Shown here: piece by piece, positions 17,098-26,156 of the stretch
Layout: every line of letters begins with the position of its first letter
Position numbering within the stretch: the stretch's first letter is position 1
Made by a program: the position numbers and the translations under genes
Notes under the pieces: model-generated
Database searches by the model: none
The model's input: only the letters and a program-made list of their open reading frames with translations
What the model was told of the DNA's origin: nothing
NCBI GenBank assembly: GCA_964395095.1
Contig: CAYMZZ010000002.1
Coordinates: forward strand, 1-64,000
Direction of reading: 5' to 3'
Length of the DNA: 64,000 nucleotides
DNA from: CAYMZZ01 sp964395095
GTDB taxonomy: Bacteria; Bacteroidota; Bacteroidia; Chitinophagales; Chitinophagaceae

Positions 17098-18501
17098 ATG
17101 GCCCCACTGACCATTCTGGATTTTTTGGGAAGATTTCATCCGCTGCTGGTGCACCTGCCCATCGGTATTTTGATCATCGCGTGTTTATTTCAGTGGCTGT
17201 TACTTCGGCCCCGGCTGGCCATATTGAAGCCGGCCATACCCGCCTTGTTTTTCTGGGGCATGTTGGGCGCGATATTCTCCTGTATAAGTGGTTACTTTCT
17301 TTCGTTGAGTGGCGATTACGACGCGGAAACCGTGAGCCGCCATCAATGGATGGGTATTTATACCGCCATTGCTTCCTTAGTGCTTTACCTTTTATATCGC
17401 ATTCGCCTGGGTGAGGCGCTGATGCGGGTAATCGGATTAGTGGTACTCGCATTGGTGAGTATTACCGGTCACCTCGGTGGCACACTCACGCATGGGGAAG
17501 GTTATTTGACAGAAGGATGGACGAAGGGAAATGCGGAAGGCCCCATCTGGCCCGCCATGCCCGATGTGAAGGAAGCCATGGTGTATAGCGACCTGGTGCA
17601 ACCCCTCTTGCAGGCACGTTGCTATAGCTGCCATGGCAGCACCAAGCAGAAGGGTAAGCTGCGGCTTGATCAACCTGAATTTATACTCAAGGGTGGGGAA
17701 GAAGGTAAAGTGATTGAAATGGGCAGGGCCGATGAAAGCGCGCTGATAGAAAGACTGATGCTTCCCTTGCATGATGATGATCACATGCCTCCAAAGGAAA
17801 AACCCCAATTAACACAATCGGAGATTCAACTGCTGCATTGGTGGATACAACAGGGGGCGGATTTTAACAAGAAGGTAGCAGAGCTGGAGCAGGACGAAAA
17901 GATTCAACCTGTACTGATGTCGATACAGGCCGGTGTACGCAGCAGCAACGCTGCCGTGGCATCCGACCTGCCCACAGAACCCGTACGCGCTGCCGATGCG
18001 GCATTACTGGCAAAACTGAAAGAAGGCGGCGTCATGATCTTACCCATTGCTGCCAACAGCAACTACCTGCAGGCGAGCTTTTTTACCGCCCGGGCAAATC
18101 CGGATAGCCTGCTGGCCATGCTGGCCGGGCTCAATGAACAACTGGTTTGGTTGAAACTGGATGGTGCCGCAATCAGCGATGCGGCGTTGAAGCATGTGGG
18201 TGCGTTGACCAAACTTCGTAAGCTGCACCTGAGCAATACGCCCATCACCGATGCGGGCATGGGCCAGCTTACCAATCTGCAGGAGCTGCGATCGCTCAAC
18301 CTGGTGGCGACCTCCGTATCGGCGGATGGGTTGAAGGAACTCTCTGCCTTGAAAAAGCTGGAGAATATCTATCTCTACAAAACGTCCATAACCGGTAGTG
18401 ATTTTGAAAACCTGCGCGCATTCCTGCCATCGGTGCGGATTGATACGGGCGGTTATGTGGTGCCTACTTTCGAAGCCGATACTACGGAGTTGAAGTATTA
18501 G
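17098..18501 (+). CDS. DUF2231 membrane protein with cytochrome c and leucine-rich repeats
   Basis: 467 residues. The N-terminal half has four to five membrane helices with the DUF2231 motif FHPLLVHLPIGILI (13-26) and His residues that could bind haem b. Then a PSCyt1-type cytochrome c with CYSCH at 175-179 and DDDHMPPKEKPQLTQSEI, followed by four or so leucine-rich repeats (LTKLRKLHLSNTPITDAGM, LQELRSLNLVATSVSADGL). The combination suggests a membrane electron-transfer component with a periplasmic haem domain. Adjacent to the PSD1/Gfo-Idh/DUF1080/DUF1501 run; it may pass electrons from that system to the respiratory chain (inference). Confidence 0.8.
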   Translation: MAPLTILDFLGRFHPLLVHLPIGILIIACLFQWLLLRPRLAILKPAIPALFFWGMLGAIFSCISGYFLSLSGDYDAETVSRHQWMGIYTAIASLVLYLLYRIRLGEALMRVIGLVVLALVSITGHLGGTLTHGEGYLTEGWTKGNAEGPIWPAMPDVKEAMVYSDLVQPLLQARCYSCHGSTKQKGKLRLDQPEFILKGGEEGKVIEMGRADESALIERLMLPLHDDDHMPPKEKPQLTQSEIQLLHWWIQQGADFNKKVAELEQDEKIQPVLMSIQAGVRSSNAAVASDLPTEPVRAADAALLAKLKEGGVMILPIAANSNYLQASFFTARANPDSLLAMLAGLNEQLVWLKLDGAAISDAALKHVGALTKLRKLHLSNTPITDAGMGQLTNLQELRSLNLVATSVSADGLKELSALKKLENIYLYKTSITGSDFENLRAFLPSVRIDTGGYVVPTFEADTTELKY

Positions 18502-18516
18502 GGAGTTTTGACCCGA

Positions 18517-21012
18517 ATGAGAATGAATTCTTTTGCATATAACCGCATTTGTCGCGGCCTCCTGGTGCTGCTCCCTATAATTGCCGCAGGGCATTGCTTT
18601 GCCCAGGCCGATCTTACCCTTCGATTTGAAAAGCCGGCCGATCATTTTACCGCTTCCTCCCCTTTGGGAAATGGAAGGCTGGGAGCAATGGTATTTGGCA
18701 ATCCAGATCGTGAACGAATTGTGTTGAATGAAATCTCCCTATGGTCGGGTGGCATACAGGATCCCAACCGAAAGGATGCGCATCAATACCTGAAGCCGAT
18801 ACAGGAATTGCTGCTGGCCGGCAAAAACAGGGAAGCGCAGGATCTTTTATCCCGGCATTTTGTGTCGGCGGGCAAAGGCTCGGGTCATGGTTCCGGCAAG
18901 TCGGAAAAGTTTGGCTGCTATCAAACCCTGGGCGATGCCTGGATACAATGGGCCGACAGCGGCCGACCTTATTCGCAGTACCAGCGAACCCTGCAACTGG
19001 ATGATGCCATTGCCACTACTTCCTGGACACGTGACGGTGTACGCTATACACAGGAACTGATTGTATCCCTTCCCGGCGATCAGATCCTCATTCGGTTGAA
19101 AACCTCCAAACCCGGCGCACTGCGCTTTCGTGCCGGGCTATATCGCAAGGAGCGAGTACAGTATGCTGTTAACAACAATGTCCTCCTAATGAGTGGAACC
19201 CTGGAAGGAGGAGAGGGAGAAGAAGGCATCAGCTATGCCGCCGGCATGAAATGGATTGCCGGCGACGGGGAGGTTCTTTATAAAGATGAGTTTATCGACG
19301 TATCAGGCGCCACCGAATGCCTGATCTCCATTCGGGCGGCCACCAGCCTCAACTGGCCTTCCTTGGAAGTTAAAGTTCAAAGCGCGGGACAGAAGATAAT
19401 TCAGGAATATGCTGCTGCCAGGCTTACAAACTGGGAGCTATTATTTCGTGGGCACCGGGAGGCATTTAGAGAAGAATTTGACCGTTGTCGTTTACAACTA
19501 CATGACCCGGATGCAGTCAGGCACGATAAGCAATTCCTTGCGCAGCGGATGGCCGCTTTGCAGCAGGGGGAAGCCGATCCTTCGCTGATGGCACTCTATT
19601 TCAATTTTGGGCGCTACCTGTTGATATCTTCCTCACGGCCCGGCAGCCTGCCCGCCAATTTGCAGGGGCTTTGGGCCGAAGAATACCAGACACCCTGGAA
19701 TGGCGACTACCATATCAATATCAATCTCCAAATGAATTACTGGCTGGCCAATGCCTGTAATTTGCCGGCTGTGCAACAACCTCTATTCGATCTGCTGCAA
19801 CAAATGTCGGAGAAGGGAAGAGCCACGGCCAAAGCCTATTACAACGCGCGAGGCTGGGTGGCGCACGTTATTTATAATCCCTGGGGCTTTACGGCACCGG
19901 GTGAAGGCGCCGAATGGGGATCCACCCTCACCGGTGGTGCCTGGCTTTCCACCCATATCCTCGACTATTTCGATTATTACAGCGATACAATATTGCTGCG
20001 CAAATACTATCCGGTGCTTCGCGAAGCCGCGCTGTTTTTCAGCGATATACTCATCCGCGAGCCCTCGCATGGCTGGCTGGTGACGGCACCTTCCAATTCA
20101 CCGGAAAACGCCTTTCGACTGCCCGATGGCCGCGTGGCCAATACCTGTATGGGGCCAACTATGGATGGACAAATAGGAAGGCACCTGTTGTTGGGAACAG
20201 CAAGGGCGGCCGACTTGCTGCATACCGACGCTGAACTGGCCGATAGTTTGCGCCGGCTCGCGCTGCAATTGGCGCCCAACCAGGTGAGCGGGCGCACCGG
20301 CGCGCTTATGGAATGGCTCCAGGATTATGACGAAGTAGAACCACAGCACCGGCATATCTCCCATCTCTATGGCTTGCATCCTTTCGATGAAATCAATCCC
20401 TGGGATACACCGGAATTGGCCAAAGCAGCCCGCATCAGCCTGCAACGCCGCGGCAATGGCGGCACGGGCTGGAGCCGCGCCTGGAAGATCGCATTCTGGG
20501 CCAGGCTGGGTGATGGCGACCAGGCCCTGTATATGCTCAAAAAATTACTGGAACCGGTGCAGGTGAGTACGGTAAAAATGGATGGACAGGGAGCGGGTAC
20601 TTATCCCAATCTTTTTGACGCGCATCCGCCCTTTCAGATAGATGGCAACCTGGGTGCCACTGCCGCCATAGCCGAAATGCTGCTGCAAAGCCATGGCCGC
20701 GACAGAGTATTAAGACCCCTCGCTGCCCTGCCGAATGGTCCGCAGTTTGCTTCAGGATCCATCAGGGGATTGCGTGCCCGTGGTGGTTTTGAACTGAATA
20801 TGGAATGGAAGAACCGGAAACTTACCCATCTGAAAATTATTTCGCATGCGGGCGGTATATGCCGGCTGGCGTTGAAGGATAAGGTGAGAATCATTTCCGG
20901 TGGACAAAGCATTGACTCGCAGTCATCCATGGGTTATATAGCGTTTTCAACCCAAGTCGGGCAGACTTATGATATTGTGGTGAATCCCGACCAGGAATTC
21001 ACGATGCGATAA
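18517..21012 (+). CDS. alpha-L-fucosidase, GH95
   Basis: 831 residues from ATG 18517 (a TTG 9 bp upstream is less likely), signal peptide ending HCFAQ. GH95 features: N-terminal beta-sandwich starting FTASSPLGNGRLGAMVFGNP, an (alpha/alpha)6 domain with WNGDYHININLQMNYW carrying the paired Asn residues, the acidic residues in EWLQDYDEVEPQHRHISHLYG, and PPFQIDGNLGATAAIAEML near the end. GH95 enzymes release alpha-1,2-fucose by inversion (some act on galactose). 15 bp downstream of the cytochrome-LRR gene, so in the same transcript. Confidence 0.9.
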   Translation: MRMNSFAYNRICRGLLVLLPIIAAGHCFAQADLTLRFEKPADHFTASSPLGNGRLGAMVFGNPDRERIVLNEISLWSGGIQDPNRKDAHQYLKPIQELLLAGKNREAQDLLSRHFVSAGKGSGHGSGKSEKFGCYQTLGDAWIQWADSGRPYSQYQRTLQLDDAIATTSWTRDGVRYTQELIVSLPGDQILIRLKTSKPGALRFRAGLYRKERVQYAVNNNVLLMSGTLEGGEGEEGISYAAGMKWIAGDGEVLYKDEFIDVSGATECLISIRAATSLNWPSLEVKVQSAGQKIIQEYAAARLTNWELLFRGHREAFREEFDRCRLQLHDPDAVRHDKQFLAQRMAALQQGEADPSLMALYFNFGRYLLISSSRPGSLPANLQGLWAEEYQTPWNGDYHININLQMNYWLANACNLPAVQQPLFDLLQQMSEKGRATAKAYYNARGWVAHVIYNPWGFTAPGEGAEWGSTLTGGAWLSTHILDYFDYYSDTILLRKYYPVLREAALFFSDILIREPSHGWLVTAPSNSPENAFRLPDGRVANTCMGPTMDGQIGRHLLLGTARAADLLHTDAELADSLRRLALQLAPNQVSGRTGALMEWLQDYDEVEPQHRHISHLYGLHPFDEINPWDTPELAKAARISLQRRGNGGTGWSRAWKIAFWARLGDGDQALYMLKKLLEPVQVSTVKMDGQGAGTYPNLFDAHPPFQIDGNLGATAAIAEMLLQSHGRDRVLRPLAALPNGPQFASGSIRGLRARGGFELNMEWKNRKLTHLKIISHAGGICRLALKDKVRIISGGQSIDSQSSMGYIAFSTQVGQTYDIVVNPDQEFTMR

Positions 21013-21205
21013 GTGGGTCTCTGCGTAATCCTACCCTTTTTCCGGCAGGCCTTTACGTGAAAAAGACGAATATTTATAGCGGAGTATTAAAGCTTGCAAC
21101 ATAAAATAGAGGAGATTCGTCATTCGATGAGTAATTTTAAATGAAACAGATCAGGCTGATTACCGTCTCTTTACGAAGACGCTTTCATCCACCAAACTGA
21201 TCAGT

Positions 21206-22636
21206 ATGAAAAAATTTTCGCTGGTATTGTTGTTTACGGCATCGGTTGGCTTATCCTTTGCTCAATCCGAAGTTTCGGCCCACAGGCAGGCTTTGCCAAC
21301 CCCCCAACAATTGGCCTGGCAGGAACTGGAGTTTTACTGGTTTATCCATTTTGGACCCAATACCTTTACTGATAAGGAATGGGGTCATGGGGACGAGCCT
21401 GCGGAAGTTTTCAATCCCACTGCGCTCGATTGCCGGCAATGGGCAAGGCTGGCTAAAAAATCCGGAGCAAAGGGTATTATCCTTACGGCCAAACATCATG
21501 ATGGATTCTGCCTCTGGCCCAGCGATTATTCCGCCCACACTGTTCGGGAAAGCAAATGGAAGGAAGGCAAGGGCGATGTGGTGAAGGAGCTGATGCAGGC
21601 CTGCCGCGAGGAAGGGTTGAAATTTGGTGTTTATCTCTCCCCCTGGGATCGCAATCATCCAAAATACGGAACTGCAGAATACAATGATGTATATGTACAA
21701 ACCATGAAGGAGCTGATTCGTAAATATGGCCCCTTCTTCGAGTTTTGGTGGGATGGCGCCAATGGCGAAGGACCCAATGGCAAAAAGCAGGAATACGATT
21801 TTCGCCGCTTTGAACAAACCATGCGCGAAATGGCTCCCAACACGGTTGTTTTTAGCGACATTGGTCCGGATGTGCGTTGGGTGGGAAATGAAAAAGGTAT
21901 TGCGGGCAAAACCAACTGGTCCTATCTGGATACAGCAGGTTTCAAAAGAGGTGCAGGAGCGCCTCCCCCTGATACCCTGGGGCAGGGTAATATCTGGGGT
22001 AAACACTGGATACCCGCTGAATGTGATGTGAGCATTCGCCCCGGTTGGTTTTATCATAAGGAAGAGGATAGCAAAGTAAAAACGGCCGAGCAGCTTTTTG
22101 ATCTTTACCTGAAATCGGTAGGGCGGGGCGCGAATTTCTTGCTGAATGTACCACCCGATCGTCGGGGCCTGATTCACGAAACTGACAGTGTGGCCCTGAT
22201 GGGTTTTGCCAAATATGTAAAAGAAAGTTTTGCTGATAACCTGGCCATCAGGGCGCGAAAGGAATTGCATTACAAGATGGTGGTTTATAACAGGGATTTA
22301 TTTGCCGACGGCGACCCCGCGACTTTTGAATCCGTGAACGATTACAAGAGGGCCAGTTATTGGTTGAAGTTTGGATCCGAAACAAAGATCAATTGCATTA
22401 GCCTGAGTGAGGCTATCAGCAAAGGACAACACGTGATCAGGGGAAAGATTGTACTGGTGCAGGGTACCAGCACCCTGCGGGAGATCCCTTTTACTACAAT
22501 CGGGCGCAAACGTATCCTCACTTTTCCCACCGAAAACGTAAGCGCCGTGCGCATCATTATTCAGGATGCAAAAGACACTCCCTCCATCAGCGAAGTGGGC
22601 ATTTATCATATTCCGGAAAAACTAATTGAGCGATGA
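21206..22636 (+). CDS. alpha-L-fucosidase, GH29 (second, divergent from the first)
   Basis: 476 residues, signal peptide to SVGLSFAQ. Motifs WFIHFGPNTFTDKEWG (45-60), ILTAKHHDGFCLWPS (92-106), FGVYLSPWDRN and FEFWWDGANG, with Asp183 as nucleophile. The subfamily resembles GH29-B enzymes, which favour branched alpha-1,3/1,4 fucose, rather than the first GH29 in this window. The C-terminal ~110 residues form a beta-sandwich domain. Its stop overlaps the GH88 start (ATGA), so both are co-translated. Confidence 0.9.
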   Translation: MKKFSLVLLFTASVGLSFAQSEVSAHRQALPTPQQLAWQELEFYWFIHFGPNTFTDKEWGHGDEPAEVFNPTALDCRQWARLAKKSGAKGIILTAKHHDGFCLWPSDYSAHTVRESKWKEGKGDVVKELMQACREEGLKFGVYLSPWDRNHPKYGTAEYNDVYVQTMKELIRKYGPFFEFWWDGANGEGPNGKKQEYDFRRFEQTMREMAPNTVVFSDIGPDVRWVGNEKGIAGKTNWSYLDTAGFKRGAGAPPPDTLGQGNIWGKHWIPAECDVSIRPGWFYHKEEDSKVKTAEQLFDLYLKSVGRGANFLLNVPPDRRGLIHETDSVALMGFAKYVKESFADNLAIRARKELHYKMVVYNRDLFADGDPATFESVNDYKRASYWLKFGSETKINCISLSEAISKGQHVIRGKIVLVQGTSTLREIPFTTIGRKRILTFPTENVSAVRIIIQDAKDTPSISEVGIYHIPEKLIER

Positions 22637-23844
22637 GAAAAATTTACCTGGCTGCGCTAAGCCTCTGTTCCTTTTTGGCCATGTGCCTGGCGACTAGCTC
22701 CGAACTGTGTGCGCAAAAAAAGGATCGGGAAATGGAAAAGCTGATCCGGAAGAATATGGAATTTGCCAGTGCGCAATACAAATTGCTGGCAAAGAATACG
22801 CCCGCCGATCGCATGCCCCGTAACTACTCAGAAAAAAATAAGCAACTGGAGACCGCGGCTACTAGTTGGTGGACCAGTGGATTTTTCCCGGGTTCGCTCT
22901 GGTATATCTATGAGTTTACCGGCGATACGGCCATACGCGCCGAAGCGGAAAGGAGATTGTCGATTCTCGAGAAGGAAAAATATCACACGAAGGACCATGA
23001 CCTGGGATTCATGATCTATTGCAGCTTTGGCAATGCTTACCGTATTACCCAAAAAGAGGCGTATAAGGAAACCGTTCTCACCGCAGCGGAAACCCTGATA
23101 CAGCGCTACCGGCCCTCCATCCGGTCATTGCAATCCTGGGATTCCAGCGACCGGTTCAAATGCCCTGTTATTGTCGACAACATGATGAATCTCGAACTGC
23201 TTTGCTGGTCGGCCGATCAGTTGCGGGAGCCCAAATACAAAGTGGTCGCCATTGCCCATACCAATACCACCATGAAGCAGCATTATCGCCCGGATCATAG
23301 CGCTTATCATGTGGTGGATTACAATCTCTCTACAGGAACCGTACGTGAAAAACTGACGGCGCAGGGTGCCGCACCCGAATCGGCCTGGGCGCGCGGACAA
23401 TCCTGGGGGCTCTATGGTTTCACCATGATGTATCGCTTTACCGAAGAACCCAGCTATCTGCAACAGGCGAGGAATATAGCGCAGTTCTTACTGCGGCACC
23501 CACGATTGCCTGCCGATAAGATTCCCTATTGGGATTACGACGCGAAGGAAATTCCGGATACTTACCGCGATGTATCGGCCGCCGCCATCATGGCTTCGGC
23601 ACTGCTGGAGTTGGGCAAATATGTGGAGGGCGATGAAAGGAATGAATACGTGAACACCGCACGCAGAATCCTGATCAATCTCTCCGGAAAAAAATATCGC
23701 TGCAAACCCGGCGCCAATGGTGGCTTTCTGCTTCGTCACAGCGTGGGTGCCCTGCCTTATCAATCAGAAGTGGATGTGTCGATTACCTATGCTGATTATT
23801 ATTTCCTGGAAGCATTGATGCGGTTTAGGGAATGGTATCTGTGA
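22633..23844 (+). CDS. unsaturated glucuronyl hydrolase, GH88
   Basis: 403 residues with a signal peptide (to ELCAQ). GH88 (alpha/alpha)6 barrel motifs: WWTSGFFPGSLWY (79-91), HDLGFMIY with Asp123, VDNMMN with Asp182 (the two catalytic-region Asp residues of the family), and ESAWARGQSWGLYGF. These enzymes hydrate the double bond of 4,5-unsaturated uronic acids left by polysaccharide lyases. So the target glycan probably contains uronic acid as well as fucose. No lyase or SusC/D pair is in the window. The TGA stop is the first base group of an intergenic repeat element. Confidence 0.9.
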   Translation: MRKIYLAALSLCSFLAMCLATSSELCAQKKDREMEKLIRKNMEFASAQYKLLAKNTPADRMPRNYSEKNKQLETAATSWWTSGFFPGSLWYIYEFTGDTAIRAEAERRLSILEKEKYHTKDHDLGFMIYCSFGNAYRITQKEAYKETVLTAAETLIQRYRPSIRSLQSWDSSDRFKCPVIVDNMMNLELLCWSADQLREPKYKVVAIAHTNTTMKQHYRPDHSAYHVVDYNLSTGTVREKLTAQGAAPESAWARGQSWGLYGFTMMYRFTEEPSYLQQARNIAQFLLRHPRLPADKIPYWDYDAKEIPDTYRDVSAAAIMASALLELGKYVEGDERNEYVNTARRILINLSGKKYRCKPGANGGFLLRHSVGALPYQSEVDVSITYADYYFLEALMRFREWYL

Positions 23845-24179
23845 GAGAGACGTGAATCGTGAATCGTGAATCGTGAGGCGTGAGTAGGAAGTAGGAAGTA
23901 GTAAGTAGGGGTTTAAGGTTTAGGGTTTAAAGTTTAAGGTTGGTGAAGGGGTTGAAATAAAAATCTGCGCCAATCTGCGTTGTAATCTGCGAAAATCTGC
24001 GGGAAATCTCTCCAGAACTTTGAACAGGTCTAAAATGCAGAAGCGTTTCCCGCAGATTATCGCAGATCCTATCCGCAGATGAACGTAGATTAATGAAGAA
24101 AATAGATTCAGTCATACCGTCAATCCTTTCATGCCCATAAAGGATCTACCTGTTCCCTACTTACTACTTACAACTTACA
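23845..24179. repeat. composite intergenic hairpin element 1
   Basis: Left arm in order: GTGAATC words (from 23852), GTAAGTAG-like words (23882-23910) and TTTAAGG/TTTAGGG words (23911-23941). Centre (23963-24090): AATCTGCG words forming a hairpin around a ~40-nt loop (GGGAAATC ... TTTCCCGCAGATT). Right arm (24157-24179): CTTACTACTTAC, the reverse complement of the left words. It fills the whole gap between the convergent GH88 and crotonase genes and touches both stop codons. Confidence 0.8.
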
Positions 24180-24960
24180 GCTTTCCACTCCCCCATTCCG
24201 GTTTTCTTTTCTCCAAAAACGCCCCCACTCCTTCTTTCATTTCCTCGGTACCAAAGCATTCCCCAAACAGGCGGATTTCTTCATCGAGTCCATTTTTGCT
24301 ATTGTCGTAAAAAGCATTAACGGCCATGATTACCCGGCTCACGGCATTGGGGCCTTTCGATAATACAGTTTGCAGGAATGCACGGGCTGTTGACAGCAAC
24401 TCCTCCGGCGCAGTTACCTGGTTTACCAGGCCCAGGCGGTAGGCTTCGGCCGCATCAATCATATTGGCGCTCATGAGCAGTTCGAGCGCCTTGCCCTTGC
24501 CGATGAGTTGAATCAGGCGTTGTGTGCCGCCATATCCGGGGATCAGGCCCAGGTTTACTTCGGGCTGCCCAAAACGGGCCGTATCGGCCGCAAAGCGTAA
24601 ATGGCAGGCCATGGCCAGTTCGCATCCGCCACCGAGCGCGAATCCGTTTACGGCAGCTACTACCGGTTTGCGCGACTGTTCAATCCGGTTGAATACTTTT
24701 TCCTGACCCGTACGGGCCAAAGCCGCGCCGGCATCCGCATCCAGGGTGAGAAACTCGCTAATGTCGGCTCCGGCAACAAATGATTTGGGGCCAGCACCGG
24801 TAATGATGACCGCGCCTACCTCAGCGTCATCCTGCACCTGCAGCAGGGCAGCGCCCAATTCTTCAATCACCGTCTTATTCAGGGCATTCAGTTTTTCCGG
24901 GCGATTGATAGTGATGGTGCAAATGCGTTCGCTGGTTTCCGTAATCAGTGTTTGAAACAT
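24175..24960 (-). CDS. enoyl-CoA hydratase/isomerase family (crotonase)
   Basis: 261 residues from the ATG before FQTLITETSER; an upstream in-frame extension to 25053 lacks homology. Crotonase motifs: ITINRPEKLNALN (17-29), the oxyanion-hole segment KSFVAGADISEF, Glu in GGGCELAMACHL and Glu in FGQPEVNLGLIPGYGGTQR. Both catalytic glutamates are present, which fits a short-chain enoyl-CoA hydratase of beta-oxidation or of 3-hydroxybutyryl-CoA metabolism, acting in the cytoplasm. Its TAA stop lies within the GTAAGT words of the neighbouring repeat. No co-transcribed partner. Confidence 0.85.
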   Translation of the reverse strand: MFQTLITETSERICTITINRPEKLNALNKTVIEELGAALLQVQDDAEVGAVIITGAGPKSFVAGADISEFLTLDADAGAALARTGQEKVFNRIEQSRKPVVAAVNGFALGGGCELAMACHLRFAADTARFGQPEVNLGLIPGYGGTQRLIQLIGKGKALELLMSANMIDAAEAYRLGLVNQVTAPEELLSTARAFLQTVLSKGPNAVSRVIMAVNAFYDNSKNGLDEEIRLFGECFGTEEMKEGVGAFLEKRKPEWGSGKL

Positions 24961-25017
24961 AATCGCAGTTTTTTCAAAAGTAAGTGGAATGGAGAGGCTT
25001 TCAAAACCAGTACTCCC

Positions 25018-25050
25018 CAAAAGCAAAAGCTGCATCCCGAAAGATGCAGC
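25018..25050 (-). terminator. intrinsic terminator of the 25.1-25.9 kb gene
   Basis: Read on the minus strand: stem GCTGCATC / GATGCAGC (8 bp perfect), loop TTTCGG, then TTTTGCTTTTGG. It ends the hypothetical gene before the crotonase gene. Confidence 0.85.
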
Positions 25051-25090
25051 CATTATATTAACCGTCCACGTTAATCAGTTGTTCAAAGCC

Positions 25091-25912
25091 TTAGGGAATA
25101 TCAATCATGCGAACGGTCACTGTATTCACTATTGATCCTTTGCCAAATTTATCCCAGAACCTTACTTCGGCGGTATAAAGTTCTTCCCATTCCATGGGCG
25201 CACCTGTGGAAATCGTGCAGCGCAGCATTCGGGCTTCTTCTTTTTTCAACAGGTCCCTGCCTTTGAAGAGGTCCGCTTCATTTAGCAAGATCTTGCCAGC
25301 CTGGTCTGTAATTTTCAGGGAGCAACCAACGGATACCATACCATTTCTGACCTCCAGCCCTTCCACCGGCTCGTTTATCAGTTGAAATTCTTCACCAATC
25401 GGTATATCGGTATGTGCCAGTTGCTCTGCATTCATCACCAGGAATGCCTTGCCGGGCCTAAGGCCATCAAAGCGGGTATGCAGTCCGGTTTCTGCTTGTC
25501 GGAATTCGCCTCGGAGTTGGGTATCGCGACAGGCTACCAGGACAATGGTCAGGCTGATGGCTATTCCCGCCAGGGTGGGCCAGGTTCTGAAAAGATGTCG
25601 ACGCATAATGAGGTTTAAGTAGTTATGTCCAATATTCAACAAATGAAGTGGTCGCAGCAAGCCCATCAGCAGGATGATGAATAACCAGGCCATGAAGAAC
25701 ACGCGAAAAAGATTCCATCCATCCTCCAGCAGGGAAAAGGGTACTTCATACAGCACGAGTCGGGCCCAGAGATATACAGGTAAGGCCAGGCAAAGGGCCG
25801 GTTTAAAAGCTTCTACGGCCAGGGAATAAGCAGCCCGGCTCAATTTTCCGTTCATTGGTTTGAATTTCAGGTAAGGTTTCAGCCACAAAGATGAACCCGC
25901 GCCAGCGAACAA
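25091..25912 (-). CDS. hypothetical membrane protein with soluble C-terminal domain; start uncertain
   Basis: No family recognised. The frame is open from 25990 down but has no ATG before M20 (25855); from 25912 the only start is TTG. The N-terminal part holds about three hydrophobic helices (around ALCLALPVYLWARLVL and VFFMAWLFIILLMGLL). At M103 (25606) a second plausible start appears: MRRHLF...LTIVLVAC is a good lipoprotein signal, giving a 171-residue lipoprotein with a beta-rich domain. Either the long frame is one protein whose 5' end was replaced by the repeat at 25963, or two genes have been run together. The DNA just upstream encodes a coding-like stretch (NYCSLNHSYLLISFVLLF), which favours 5' loss. 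Confidence 0.5.
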   Translation of the reverse strand: MFAGAGSSLWLKPYLKFKPMNGKLSRAAYSLAVEAFKPALCLALPVYLWARLVLYEVPFSLLEDGWNLFRVFFMAWLFIILLMGLLRPLHLLNIGHNYLNLIMRRHLFRTWPTLAGIAISLTIVLVACRDTQLRGEFRQAETGLHTRFDGLRPGKAFLVMNAEQLAHTDIPIGEEFQLINEPVEGLEVRNGMVSVGCSLKITDQAGKILLNEADLFKGRDLLKKEEARMLRCTISTGAPMEWEELYTAEVRFWDKFGKGSIVNTVTVRMIDIP

Positions 25913-25962
25913 TAAAACAAAACTGATTAAAAGGTAGCTATGGTTGAGCGAACAGTAGTTGA

Positions 25963-26148
25963 GGAAGCGTGAGGCGTGAGTTTTTTGGGTTTAAAGTTTA
26001 GGGTTTAGAGTTTAAGGTTTCAAAGTCATATTAATATCAAAACATTCAACCTTAAACCTTAAACCCTAAACCTTAAACTCCCCTCACGCCTTACGATTCA
26101 CGCCTCTCTCTCCATAAAACTTCTAACTTTAAACCCTCAACCTTAAAC
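25963..26148. repeat. composite intergenic hairpin element 2
   Basis: Nested inverted arms: GCGTGAGGCGTGAG then TTTAAAGTTTAGGG words on the left; CCTTAAACCCTAAACC words then CTCACGCCTTACGATTCACG on the right, around a short AT-rich centre (26025-26042). A further block of AAACCCTCAACC words ends 8 bp before the VOC start codon, so the element forms the whole leader of that gene. Confidence 0.8.
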
Positions 26149-26156
26149 TAACCATC

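Noticed and set aside
21251..22270. 339-residue frame antisense to the second GH29 gene
   Set aside because: Shadow of the fucosidase; no start signal or family features.
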